64,000 nucleotides of DNA from an uncultured Lachnospiraceae bacterium (GTDB taxonomy: Bacteria > Bacillota > Clostridia > Lachnospirales > Lachnospiraceae): assembly GCA_934401915.1 (NCBI GenBank), contig CAKRSV010000004.1, positions 62,001-126,000 on the forward strand. Reading direction: 5' to 3'. Below the pieces are notes generated by a model. The model had not been told where the DNA came from. It saw only the letters and a list, made by a program, of their open reading frames with translations, and did not search any database. Positions 7,662 to 16,488 of this stretch are shown piece after piece. The position numbers and the translations under genes were made by a program. Each line of letters starts with the position of its first letter. The stretch's first letter is position 1.

Positions 7662-8321
7662 ATGAAAAAGAACGGAAAAAAGTGGATGATTTCAGGTACG
7701 ACACTGATGGCAGCATTTGCGATCTGGACATGGCTGATCCAGACAGTAGATGTGCAGCCGCTTGGGCAAAATGGGACAGAAATAGGGTTTGCTGCATTAA
7801 ATTGCTGGTTTCACAGAATAACCGGTGTGCATATGGCAATCTATGCGATCACAGACTGGCTGGGACTTGTGCCGGTGGCAGTCTGTCTGGTATTTGGAGG
7901 TGTAGGCTTTAGCCAGATGATCCGGAGAAGAAGTCTTATCAAGGTAGACCGCGATATCCTGTTTCTGGGAGTGTACTACGGGATCGTGATCTTCGGTTAT
8001 CTGATCTTTGAGATGATCCCGATCAATTACAGACCTATTCTGATCGAAGGAATTCTGGAGGCTTCGTATCCGTCCTCCACAACGCTGCTTGTACTCAGCG
8101 TGATGCCGACGCTCGTCTTTCAGACGGGACGCAGGTTGAAAAATGTGACAGGAAAAAGAGTGACCGTAATTTTGACAACGACCTTTTGTGCCTTTATGGT
8201 GATCGGAAGGCTGGTGGCAGGCGTTCACTGGCTTACGGATATTGTGGGGGCTGTGCTGCTGAGTTTTGGTCTGTATAGCATCTACAGGGCAGCGGTAATT
8301 CGGTGGTGCAAAGAGGCATAA
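7662..8321 (+). CDS. PAP2-superfamily membrane protein
   Basis: About 219 residues with several membrane segments. The PAP2 third motif is visible as GRLVAGVHWLTDIVGA (His and Asp present). The second motif, normally PSGH, reads PSST, so one expected catalytic His is missing. Activity as a lipid phosphatase is therefore uncertain, although the overall architecture is that of the family. AAAGGA precedes ATG 7662. It is followed closely by an XRE regulator on the same strand. Confidence 0.75.
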   Translation: MKKNGKKWMISGTTLMAAFAIWTWLIQTVDVQPLGQNGTEIGFAALNCWFHRITGVHMAIYAITDWLGLVPVAVCLVFGGVGFSQMIRRRSLIKVDRDILFLGVYYGIVIFGYLIFEMIPINYRPILIEGILEASYPSSTTLLVLSVMPTLVFQTGRRLKNVTGKRVTVILTTTFCAFMVIGRLVAGVHWLTDIVGAVLLSFGLYSIYRAAVIRWCKEA

Positions 8322-8335
8322 TGGGAGGTTCTGAC

Positions 8336-8959
8336 ATGGAATTTCACGAAAAACTGCAGGAGCTTAGAAAGAGCAGAGGACTGACACAGGAGGAACTGGC
8401 AGAGGCGCTGTATGTGTCGAGAACTGCCATCTCAAAGTGGGAATCCGGGAGAGGATATCCGAGTATTGATTCGCTCAAGGAGATATCGAATTATTTTTCG
8501 GTGACGATCGACGATCTGCTGTCCGGAGAGAAATTGCTTTCTCTCGCAGAGCGGGAAAATAAATCCAATATGCAGGGAATGTGTGACCTGCTGACAGGTA
8601 TTCTGGATCTGTTTTCCCTTACACTGATCGTTCTGCCGCTTTATCCGGAGCCGGCAGACGGATTTGTATTTTCGGTAAATCTGTTCGTCTATACACAGAC
8701 GACGGCGTTTAACCGGGCGGTTTACTGGATCCTGTATCTTGCTCTTGCGGCGGCAGGGGAGGTGAAGGTTCTGCTGCTTTCCTGCAAAGTGAAAAAGGGC
8801 CAGCGGACTTTGACCGCCGTTTCGATGGCGCTTAGCGCTTTTGCGGTCTTATTTCTGGCATTGACAAGAGAAGCCTACGCGACGACCCTTGTGTTTCTGA
8901 TCTTCCTTATCAAGGGAGTATTGCTGTTAAAGAGCAGAAAAATGGACCAGGCTATATGA
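8336..8959 (+). CDS. XRE family regulator with membrane-spanning C-terminal half
   Basis: About 207 residues. The N-terminal helix-turn-helix reads LRKSRGLTQEELAEALYVSR, then AISKWESGRGYPS (residues 8-40). After about residue 75 the protein becomes hydrophobic with three or four predicted membrane segments, an arrangement common in clostridial membrane-tethered XRE proteins. I chose ATG 8336 because GGGAGG lies 8 bases before it. The start overlaps the tail of the PAP2 region, so the two are probably co-transcribed. Confidence 0.85.
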   Translation: MEFHEKLQELRKSRGLTQEELAEALYVSRTAISKWESGRGYPSIDSLKEISNYFSVTIDDLLSGEKLLSLAERENKSNMQGMCDLLTGILDLFSLTLIVLPLYPEPADGFVFSVNLFVYTQTTAFNRAVYWILYLALAAAGEVKVLLLSCKVKKGQRTLTAVSMALSAFAVLFLALTREAYATTLVFLIFLIKGVLLLKSRKMDQAI

Positions 8960-9009
8960 TCCACGGGCAGACACGTGCAAAAGATCAAACGGGAAAGACT
9001 TTACAATTG

Positions 9010-9078
9010 GGATTTGTGTCTGCGCGCACTTGACACAAACTCGGTATCACAAAGGAGTGTGCGGAAATGAGGATGATT
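9010..9078 (+). repeat. dispersed hairpin leader element, copy C (lacks first hairpin)
   Basis: Contains TTTGTGTC/GACACAAA arms with the 11-base TGCGCGCACTT loop and the GAAATGAGGA tail. The upstream GTGTG/GATTTTT hairpin is not recognisable. It abuts the lipoprotein start at 9079. Confidence 0.75.
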
Positions 9079-10437
9079 ATGAAAAAAAGAAGAATGACTG
9101 GTAAATGTATCCTGCTGGCAGGGATGATGTTTTTGCTGAGCGGGTGCGGATTCAGTAAGGCTGCTGCTTTTGAGGGGAACATGACAACGGATGCAGATCA
9201 TTTTGCAGTGGATTTTAGGATGTTAAACAAAACATATACCCATGAAATGGAGATGGAAGAGGGAGAATGGGTTGCCGTCTCGGTTACAAGGGATTCCGGG
9301 GAAATATCGTTGTCGATCCAGAAGGAGGCAGAGCCGCCGGTATACAAAGGAGATGATGTTTCGTCCGGCGAGTTTGAAGTGGCGATCGAGGAGGCGGGAA
9401 CGTATACCTTGAGCGTGACCGGAAACAGAGCAAAGGGAAGCGTTGCGTTTTCAAGAGTAAAAGTGCAGAGCAGCCAGGAGCTACAGCCGGAGACAGAGAG
9501 CACCGAAGATTCCGGAGAGACAGTGACCGGAACAGAGCCGCAGAAAACGGCGGCACCGGAGAGCACAGAGCAAAGCAGCGGGATTCCGGAGGCATATGCC
9601 GGTATCATCGACAGGTACGCCGTAGCGCTGAAAGAGCGGTGGAACGGCGGAAAGCTGATGGAGGAGAGTCTGAACTACATGATGGCGGACTGCTACGGGG
9701 ATGATCCTTTTCAGAGCATCGGCTATGCCGTAAAGGATATGGACGGAAACGGAATGGCAGAGCTGGTGATCGGCACGACGGCGATGGTTACGGACGAATT
9801 TTACGGGAAACTTGTTCTGGAACTGTACACGCTTGATGAGAGCGGTAATGCGGTCAAGGTATTGGAGAGCATGGAGAGGGACCGGTATTATTACGCCGGC
9901 GGAGCGCTTGTTGCCAATCTCGGCTCCAGTGGCGCTGCGGACAGCATAGAGACAACGTTAAAGCTGGAAGACGGAAAGCTGACAGATCTTGGCACGATCA
10001 CCGACCCGTCCGCCTATATGCAGATGGAGCTCTCGGCGCTGGGACAGTATTCCCAAAAGGTGGAAGAGCAGGGCAGTACAGCCCTCACTTTGCCAATTCT
10101 GGACGAGATCGATCAGAATACAGAGGTGGGAACTGCCGGCTCGTTTATGACAGCGGTACAGTCGGCGGTAAAACTGCTGGACTGGGGAACTTCGACAGGT
10201 CTTGATCCGGAAGAGATCCGGGAGGCTGTCATAGCCTGGTTATCCGATAAGGGCAATGATGAGCAGGTTGCCTTTGCACAGAAGCTGGCGTCGGTCGACG
10301 ATGCGTATCAGAAACTGCTAGGAGACGGAGCGGAGGATCTGCTGGCTTCTGCCGGATGTGAAGATGCCGCTTATCCATGGAGCAGTGAACCGGTGGAAAA
10401 TATCGAAGTGATCATGGAAGTGGTCGGATTGCGATAG
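9079..10437 (+). CDS. putative lipoprotein of unknown function
   Basis: About 452 residues. The N-terminus has a lipoprotein signal with lipobox LLSGC (Cys near residue 23). Residues to about 130 look beta-rich, then comes an acidic Thr/Ser/Glu linker, then a C-terminal domain with KDMDGNGMAELVIGTT, a short Asp-rich loop that could bind calcium. The start at 9079 matches the spacing after AGGA seen at other copies of the leader element. Function is unknown and the cell-surface location is inferred from the lipobox. Confidence 0.75.
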   Translation: MKKRRMTGKCILLAGMMFLLSGCGFSKAAAFEGNMTTDADHFAVDFRMLNKTYTHEMEMEEGEWVAVSVTRDSGEISLSIQKEAEPPVYKGDDVSSGEFEVAIEEAGTYTLSVTGNRAKGSVAFSRVKVQSSQELQPETESTEDSGETVTGTEPQKTAAPESTEQSSGIPEAYAGIIDRYAVALKERWNGGKLMEESLNYMMADCYGDDPFQSIGYAVKDMDGNGMAELVIGTTAMVTDEFYGKLVLELYTLDESGNAVKVLESMERDRYYYAGGALVANLGSSGAADSIETTLKLEDGKLTDLGTITDPSAYMQMELSALGQYSQKVEEQGSTALTLPILDEIDQNTEVGTAGSFMTAVQSAVKLLDWGTSTGLDPEEIREAVIAWLSDKGNDEQVAFAQKLASVDDAYQKLLGDGAEDLLASAGCEDAAYPWSSEPVENIEVIMEVVGLR

Positions 10438-10494
10438 CTGTTATTCTATGAAGCATTTGTGAGAGTGATCCTGCAGGAAAGGAAAAGTGAGAGT

Positions 10495-11097
10495 ATGCCA
10501 AGCAGCCCCAAAATAAAAAAAGAAATCATGTTACAGACGGCATTGGAGATCGTGATCGAAAGCGGATACGCGGCGCTTAATATCAAGGCGGTAGCGCAGA
10601 GACTGAACTGTTCCACCGCGCCGATATCATGGCAGTTTGGAGGAATGAAGGGGCTGCGGAGCGAGCTGATCCCCTTTGCAGAGCGGTATGTGATGGAAAA
10701 GTACAAGATTGCCGGAGTAAACGAAGTAGACCGGTTTGAAAAGCAGGGGAAGAATACGGTGGATCTTGCGCTTGACGAACCCAATCTGTTCCGTTTTCTT
10801 TTTATGGAGGACCGCGACCAGCCCCTGAGCGAAGGCTTTCAGATTCTATCCCAAAAGGATAGGTGCGATGCCTTTTACCAGAGTCTGACCCAAAATCTGG
10901 GGCTCACCGTAGAGGAAACGGTTGATTTCGTGGCGATGATGGTTGTCTATACGCAGGGAATCGGAACGCTGATCGCTGCGGGGATCGTGGTGGATACAAG
11001 AGAAAACATTTATCGGATGCTGCATAAGACGGGCATGACTTATCTGAAAGGACTCGGAAGTGAGACCTTCAGTGCAGAGGGTGAGGAGGAAAGCTGA
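10495..11097 (+). CDS. TetR-like transcriptional regulator
   Basis: About 200 residues. The N-terminal region (KKEIMLQTALEIVIESGYAALNIKAVAQRLNCSTAPISWQFGG) is a TetR DNA-binding domain with a slightly divergent recognition helix. The C-terminal region is helical as expected. ATG 10495 follows a purine-rich GGAAAAGTGAGAG stretch. It ends three bases before a small membrane protein, so the pair is likely one operon. Confidence 0.75.
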   Translation: MPSSPKIKKEIMLQTALEIVIESGYAALNIKAVAQRLNCSTAPISWQFGGMKGLRSELIPFAERYVMEKYKIAGVNEVDRFEKQGKNTVDLALDEPNLFRFLFMEDRDQPLSEGFQILSQKDRCDAFYQSLTQNLGLTVEETVDFVAMMVVYTQGIGTLIAAGIVVDTRENIYRMLHKTGMTYLKGLGSETFSAEGEEES

Positions 11098-11099
11098 AG

Positions 11100-11537
11100 A
11101 TGGAAAAGTATTTTAATGCGTACGGTTTTATTATGGTATTGGTCATTCTGATCCCGAATATCGTGTTTGCAATGACCTGTAAAGATGGCTTTGTAAATAA
11201 ATATCAGAATAAAGTGGTGGAAACTCTGGAACAGGTTGGAAGGTTTGGCTGTTTTATCTGTATGTTCTTTCTGCTCCCATGGTTTGACAGGGGATTCTGG
11301 TTCCCGCATGGGAAGACCGTATATCTCATCGCAGGCGCTGCACTGGTCGCACTCTATTGTCTGGGCTGGATCATTTTCTGGAAAGAGAACTCCATCCGCA
11401 AGTCCCTGTTTCTTTCCGTTGTACCGTCCATTCTTTTCCTGGAAAGCGGGATTGTTACAGGCTATGTTCTGCTGCTTCTGTTTGCACTCCTGTTCGCACC
11501 GTGCCATATACTGATCAGTGTCCGGAACGCTGTGTGA
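11100..11537 (+). CDS. small four-helix membrane protein
   Basis: 145 residues with about four hydrophobic segments and a conserved-looking PWFDRGFWFPHG loop. I recognise no function. Its start lies 2 bases after the TetR stop, with GAGGAGG inside the TetR coding end. The regulator probably controls its expression. Confidence 0.7.
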   Translation: MEKYFNAYGFIMVLVILIPNIVFAMTCKDGFVNKYQNKVVETLEQVGRFGCFICMFFLLPWFDRGFWFPHGKTVYLIAGAALVALYCLGWIIFWKENSIRKSLFLSVVPSILFLESGIVTGYVLLLLFALLFAPCHILISVRNAV

Positions 11538-11614
11538 GCCGTCTGGCAGAGAAAAAGCTGTAGCGAAGATGGCGGTCAGAGCGGCTTTGCATATTCCATG
11601 GCGGGGCGTTTGTG

Positions 11615-11623
11615 TGCTATAAT
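11615..11623 (+). promoter_or_regulatory. extended -10 promoter candidate
   Basis: TGCTATAAT about 68 bases upstream of the PAS-domain gene. No good -35 hexamer is visible, which is tolerated with an extended -10. Confidence 0.35.
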
Positions 11624-11690
11624 ATCCCTATAACGGAAAGAGAAACAAGACTGTTGGCACGCGGAGGCAGACGGTCGTCAGGAGGGAAAA

Positions 11691-12056
11691 ATGTTTGATT
11701 ATTTTAAGAGTATCATCGATCAGGACAGAACATCGGTCGTTATCTGCAATCTGGAGCATGAGATCGTGTACATGAACCCGGCGGCGATCGCAAATTATGA
11801 GAAACGGGGCGGAAAGGCGCTGGTCGGAAGAAGCCTGCTTAACTGCCATAACGCGGATTCCAAGGGGAAGATCGAGCAGGTCATCGCCTGGTTTGAGAAA
11901 TCCACAGACAACAACCTGATCTATACCTCCCACAATGAGAAGCAGAACAAGGATGTTTACATGGTTGCTCTCAGGGACGGTGAGGGAAAGCTGATCGGCT
12001 ACTATGAAAAGCATGAGATGCGGAACCCGGAGACGATGAAGCCATATGATATGTAG
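11691..12056 (+). CDS. single PAS-domain protein
   Basis: 121 residues, essentially one PAS fold: VVICNLEHEIVYMNPAAIANYEKRGG at the start and GKLIGYYEKHEMR at the end. GTCAGGAGGG precedes the ATG. No output domain is attached, so it may sense a ligand or redox state and act through a partner. It is followed by a small ORF and an Eis-like acetyltransferase. Confidence 0.8.
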   Translation: MFDYFKSIIDQDRTSVVICNLEHEIVYMNPAAIANYEKRGGKALVGRSLLNCHNADSKGKIEQVIAWFEKSTDNNLIYTSHNEKQNKDVYMVALRDGEGKLIGYYEKHEMRNPETMKPYDM

Positions 12057-12074
12057 AGAACGGGACGCAGACAA

Positions 12075-12293
12075 ATGAGCATTTGGAAGATCAGACACAT
12101 ATTTGATGGGGAGTACGGCTGCGAGGCGTTGCTTCCCGGGGAAAAGCCGAAGGTGTCCGTCACGCTGGTGAATGAAGAGGGAACAGAGAAAATCCTCCCG
12201 GTGGAGGACGAATGGCTTGTAAAAAATAGGCTGGATGTCGGCTCAGTCTGGCCGTCAGAAGGGCAGGAGCCGCAGAAAATCCCTAACGCATGA
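12075..12293 (+). CDS. small hypothetical protein
   Basis: 72 residues, no recognised domain and only a weak ribosome binding site. It overlaps the next gene by 4 bases (ATGA). Its last 20 residues resemble the kind of N-terminus Eis-type acetyltransferases carry, so a frameshift near 12,288 could have split one longer gene. I cannot decide between the two readings. Confidence 0.45.
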   Translation: MSIWKIRHIFDGEYGCEALLPGEKPKVSVTLVNEEGTEKILPVEDEWLVKNRLDVGSVWPSEGQEPQKIPNA

Positions 12294-13393
12294 TCTGCGT
12301 GGAAAAGGAACGTGAGCGCGTGGAAGCGGAGACGCTGCAGGACTGGGGCGCTTTTGACGAGGATGGCACGCTGACAGCCCGGATCATTAACAATCAGTTT
12401 GCGTTGTATCTGGACGGAACGGCGGTACAGGCCGGAGGGATCGGTGCGGTATCGACCCTGCCGGAGTACCGGGATAAGGGTTCGATTCGGAAGATCTTTC
12501 AGACCCTTCTGCCGGAGGCTTACCGCAGCGGCGAGATTCTTTCCGCGCTTTACCCGTTCAGCCATGCGTTCTACCGGAAGCAGGGCTACGAGGTCGTGAC
12601 ATATCAGAATGACTACGAACTGGAGCCGGGGATGCTGAAGGGTTACCGGTGCGAGGAAAGTGTGACCCGATGGAATCTGGGAGAGCCGGTGACGGAATAT
12701 CTGAAAATTTATCAGAGCTTTGCGTCGCGCTTTAATCTGGCGATGCAGCGGGATGAAAAAAGCATGCTGGAGCATATGAAGGTGGACAGGCTCTATCAGG
12801 AGAGAAAATTCTCCTACCTGCTGAACAGGGAAGGGCAGAATGTCGCCTATATCACGTTTACTGACGTTTACAACGAGGAAGCAGCCGTTTTGCAGGTGGA
12901 CGAATGTGCCTGGATAAACCGCACGGGCTTCGAGGCGATCCTGTCGTTCCTGGCAAGATTCGAATCCGATTACGGCAAGATCCGTCTGCCGCTCCCGGGT
13001 GGGATCGATCTGCTGCGGATCATCCAGACGCCCAGAGCATACGAGATCCAAAAGATTTGCAGACAGGACTTCATGGTGCGCGTGATAAACGCACAGAAGG
13101 TACTGGAGCTGATCCGCAAGCCGCAGGACTGCGATTTTGTGATACAGATCAGCGATGAGCTTATCCCGGAGAACAACGGAAAATGGCACGTGACCGGAGC
13201 GGGCGTGACGAAGGCGGACGATGGCTGTGAGCCGGATCTTGTGGTTTCGGAGCAGGCTTTTGCACAGATGGCGGTTGGCGGCGCGAACCTGGATGAGGCG
13301 ATGCTGCGGGAGGACGTGCAGATTCGGGCAAAAGAGGAGATGCTTCGAAACGTCTTTACCGAGAAGCGGATATTTGTCGGGGAGCACTTTTAA
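12290..13393 (+). CDS. Eis-like GNAT N-acetyltransferase
   Basis: 367 residues. The N-terminal GNAT domain contains GGIGAVSTLPEYRDKGSIRKIF, the acetyl-CoA-binding motif A, followed by LYPFSHAFYRKQGYE. A second GNAT-like domain and a C-terminal sterol-carrier-like domain (DLVVSEQAFAQMAVGG) complete the Eis arrangement. Family members acetylate amines, including aminoglycosides in some cases. The usual first 20-25 residues are absent, and a TAA lies two codons before the ATG. Confidence 0.8.
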   Translation: MICVEKERERVEAETLQDWGAFDEDGTLTARIINNQFALYLDGTAVQAGGIGAVSTLPEYRDKGSIRKIFQTLLPEAYRSGEILSALYPFSHAFYRKQGYEVVTYQNDYELEPGMLKGYRCEESVTRWNLGEPVTEYLKIYQSFASRFNLAMQRDEKSMLEHMKVDRLYQERKFSYLLNREGQNVAYITFTDVYNEEAAVLQVDECAWINRTGFEAILSFLARFESDYGKIRLPLPGGIDLLRIIQTPRAYEIQKICRQDFMVRVINAQKVLELIRKPQDCDFVIQISDELIPENNGKWHVTGAGVTKADDGCEPDLVVSEQAFAQMAVGGANLDEAMLREDVQIRAKEEMLRNVFTEKRIFVGEHF

Positions 13394-13551
13394 AAGGTTT
13401 CTGTTTATGACAGAAAAAGGGCTTTTCATGTCATCCGGCTGAATTGCAGCCTGCCGGGAACCGATATTCAGATAAGAGAAAGCATTTTGAAAGAAAGATC
13501 TGGATGTAGAAACCGGTACAGGTGTGAGGACGGATGACAGGAGGACTCAGA

Positions 13552-14133
13552 ATGGGATATACGATTTCATTTTCGGGAAAAGGGATCTTTGGATGGCCAA
13601 ATGGCGGAGCCATGTTAAAGAGCACGCAGGATAAACTGGATAGGCAGCAGACACGGGACGAACAGATCGCCTTTTTTGAGGCGCAGAAAGAGAACCTCAA
13701 AAAACGGGAAGCAATGACTGTAGAGGAAATTGCAAAGAAACTGGAGATGTTTCACAGCTACGACGATCAGATCATGGTGGCGAAACAGGAATACAACAGT
13801 TCCCAGATGCTTCATATAATGGATGAATCCCGCGAGCGTGGCGAGCAGATCGCCAAGGCCGTCGAGAAGAATAAGCCAAAGACCGAAGAGAAAAGACGGC
13901 AGGAGGCAGTGGACGAGGCGCTCGGAATCGAGGACAGCAAAGGTCAGCTGACCGAAAGCATGGAAGAGATTTCAGCGCAGATAGAGCAGCTGACGGAAGA
14001 AGCCGCACAAGACACAGCGCAGGACCTGGCAAAGGAATTGCCGGAAAACGCTGTGGAAAACAGCGACGAACTTTCCGCAGAGAAAATTCTGGAGGAAGAA
14101 TCTGTATACAGACCGTTTGATACCCGGGTGTAA
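13552..14133 (+). CDS. hypothetical coiled-coil protein with C-terminal YRPFDTRV
   Basis: About 193 residues, highly charged and helical (Gln/Glu/Lys rich) with no membrane segment. CAGGAGG before ATG 13552 selects this start over the one at 13534. The final residues YRPFDTRV resemble the YTPVDVRI end of the FlxA-like protein at 24601-25332. That shared tail suggests a common recognition or export signal. The adjacent downstream gene is also short, basic and unassigned. Confidence 0.7.
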   Translation: MGYTISFSGKGIFGWPNGGAMLKSTQDKLDRQQTRDEQIAFFEAQKENLKKREAMTVEEIAKKLEMFHSYDDQIMVAKQEYNSSQMLHIMDESRERGEQIAKAVEKNKPKTEEKRRQEAVDEALGIEDSKGQLTESMEEISAQIEQLTEEAAQDTAQDLAKELPENAVENSDELSAEKILEEESVYRPFDTRV

Positions 14134-14227
14134 AGGCTGCTGGGAAGAAGAGTGTTGCGGAACGGAAAATGTAATCCGGGCAAACATACAGCCACGGCAG
14201 GATAAACGGGTACGGAGGACAGAGACT

Positions 14228-14716
14228 ATGGCAGTTACTGGAGTAAATAATACCACAACTTACGGCGGGCACTATACAGAGAGTGGGAAAAAGACAGCAG
14301 GAAGTGAGAAAACAGCCGATGAGCAGAAGGTGGAAACAGCAGCGCAGGCTACTGGAAAAGACACAGCTCAAAAGGAGTCTGTGATCGGTCAGACGAAGGA
14401 GACGTATAAGAACGGAAACGGCGACGTCTGTGAGATCACCAAGCAGAATACGAACGCGCAGGAAGAGGACGTATTCCGGAAGGGAACAGGCTGGAAGGAT
14501 ATCAAGAACGGTCAGGTCGGTTGTATCGTGGTGACCACCAAAGGCTCGAAGGGAAAGTCCCTTTTACAGAAGATGCGGGAGAGGTCGGAGGAAATCCGGC
14601 TGAAAAATCTGCGCAAAAGAGCAAAGGCGGAAAAGCGGGCGGCTGAGCTGGCGACCAAGAGGCTTGAGCGGAAGAGACGGGCGATGAGACACAGTAAGGT
14701 GAATTACCGGGTGTAG
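14228..14716 (+). CDS. hypothetical basic protein
   Basis: 162 residues. The N-terminal third is Thr/Ser/Gly rich and low-complexity. The middle holds GTGWKDIKNGQVGCIVVTTKGSKG. The last 50 residues are a very basic helix (Arg/Lys/Ala). ACGGAGGACAG precedes the ATG. It follows the coiled-coil gene by 94 bases and probably shares its transcript. Function unknown. Confidence 0.65.
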   Translation: MAVTGVNNTTTYGGHYTESGKKTAGSEKTADEQKVETAAQATGKDTAQKESVIGQTKETYKNGNGDVCEITKQNTNAQEEDVFRKGTGWKDIKNGQVGCIVVTTKGSKGKSLLQKMRERSEEIRLKNLRKRAKAEKRAAELATKRLERKRRAMRHSKVNYRV

Positions 14717-14790
14717 ATTAGAAAACCGCAGAATCTGTTCTCAGGCAGGACGGTCAGCTGGTGGATCTATTAGAAAAATGTATGGATGAA

Positions 14791-14836
14791 GAGTCTGATT
14801 GTAATGGTATGGAAGAATTGCGATCAGGCTCTTTTT
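14791..14836 (+). terminator. intrinsic terminator
   Basis: GAGTCTGATTG (14791-14801) pairs with CGATCAGGCTC (14821-14831) through two G-T pairs, followed by five T. It ends the two-gene hypothetical operon. Confidence 0.6.
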
Positions 14837-14947
14837 GTGTGCACGGATTTTTCTTTACACAGATTTTACGACGGTTTTACGGACAGTTGATAGCGCTGTG
14901 CCTGCAAGGAGGGTAAATTGTACAAGTAAGTACAGGAGAGTGAAGTT

Positions 14948-15654
14948 ATGGAAATTAAGCTGATCAATGTGACAAAACCGTTTGGAAATAAAAAGGTGAT
15001 CCTGCCCACAACGCTGAAAATATCCGGCGGAAGGCTGACGACCCTGCTTGGCCCGTCGGGGTGTGGCAAGACCACTCTGCTGCGTATGATCGCAGGACTG
15101 GAGACTCCGGACAGCGGAGAGCTCTACTTTGGAGAAAAGTGTATTTTTTCGGCGGAGAGAAAGATCCAGGTTCCACCCGAAAAAAGAGGTCTTGGATTTG
15201 TTTTTCAGGATTTTGCGCTGTGGCCGCACATGACGGTCTATGAAAATGTCGCTTTTGGACTGCGCGCGGCGGGCAGGACAGAGAATATGAAGGAAAAGGT
15301 GCACCGTGCGCTCCATGCGGTGAAGCTGGATGCCTTTGCAGCGCGCTATCCGTCTCAGCTTTCGGGTGGACAGCAGCAGAGAGTTGCTTTCGCGCGCGCC
15401 ATCGTGATAGAGCCGTCCTGTATTTTGTTTGACGAGCCGCTGTCCACGCTGGACGCCCTGTTGCGCGGGTTATCCCGGTCGAAGGCGGAAAGTGCTTTCA
15501 GACGATCATCAGAGGCGTTCAGTTCCTTGGGAACAGCTACCAGCTTCAACTGGAGCATCAGGGAAAGCAATGGGTGTATGTGACGCACCGGAAGGATAAG
15601 GTAGGAAACGTGCTTCCACTGTATCTGCCCAAGGATGCGATCGTGGCGGTATAA
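14948..15654 (+). pseudogene. iron-type ABC transporter ATPase, internal deletion with frameshift
   Basis: The first 170 residues are a good ATPase: Walker A GPSGCGKTT (35-43), Q-loop FQDFALWPHM, signature LSGGQQQR and Walker B ILFDEP. After LDALLR (about 15465) the frame becomes nonsense. A C-terminal TOBE-like segment (VIPVEGGKCFQTIIRGVQF) resumes in another reading frame to 15654. The H-loop and the linker to TOBE are missing. This is the first of three damaged genes of one importer operon. Confidence 0.8.
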
Positions 15655-15716
15655 TTGGGTTTCATCCACAAGCGTGGTTGATATAAATTACTTTGCGTTA
15701 TGAGAGGAGAAAAATT

Positions 15717-16480
15717 ATGAAGAAAAGAACAATGGCAGCAGTGCTGGCGGCAGGCATGGTGATGAGCGTATCCCTGGCAGGATGCGGCAGCACGGGGACT
15801 ACGGCAGATGTGACGGTCGATGAAGTGCAGACAGACGCCGTAGAGACAGCACCGGCAGAGGAAACGGCACCGGCAGAAGAGACAGCACCCGCAGAGGAGA
15901 CAACAGCGGATGCGGCACAGACGGATACAGCAGGAAGCGGAAATGTAACGGTATATATGCCTTCTCCGGCAGGACTTGCCGATAAGCTGGCTGAAGGCTT
16001 TTATGCTTCGACCGGAATTGAGGTAGAACAGTTCCAGGGGACGCCATAGAGGCAATGGCGGCAAACGGAATGACTGTTCCGGGAGCCAACAAGGCGGCGC
16101 TGGAAGCGGTAACGACCGGAGAAGTCGGCGCGCTGGTCGCGGGAGTGGATTATAATGCATATTCCTCCAAGGCAAAAGGAGAGCCGGTGGATATCTATTA
16201 TCCGGCAGGCGGAACCATCGTAAATCCCAGACCGGCGATGATCCTGAAAACCGCTCCGAACATGGACAATGCGAAACTTTTCATCGATTACCTTTTCAGC
16301 GACGAGGCGCAGAAGCTGGTAGCAGACGCTTATTTACTGCCGGGACGCAGCGATGTTAAGTGCGAAGGTCGTACCAACCTGGAAGATATTCCGCAGATCA
16401 CGCCGAACTGGGATCAGATGATGCAGGAAGCAGGCGACGACGCAGCAAAAGTAAATGAATTGTGCGCGGCAAACAATTAG
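15717..16480 (+). pseudogene. iron-type ABC solute-binding lipoprotein, internal deletion
   Basis: The N-terminus has a lipoprotein signal (SLAGC) and a PAEET-repeat linker, then NVTVYMPSPAGLADKLAEGFY, the start of a family-1-type binding domain. The frame stops at about 16050. The C-terminal part (AIEAMAANGM through FIDYLFSDEAQKLVADAYLLPGRSD) continues in another frame to 16480. Roughly the central third of a typical 340-residue binding protein is absent. The typical partner ATPase and permease flank it. Confidence 0.8.
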
Positions 16481-16488
16481 GTGGCAGT

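Noticed and set aside
12002..13429. A 475-codon minus-strand open frame opposite the Eis-like gene
   Set aside because: No domain or ribosome binding site. The plus-strand GNAT protein is clear.
15844..15905. A functional protein repeat in the PAEET units of the binding-protein remnant
   Set aside because: It is a common low-complexity lipoprotein linker, similar to linkers in the other lipoproteins here.
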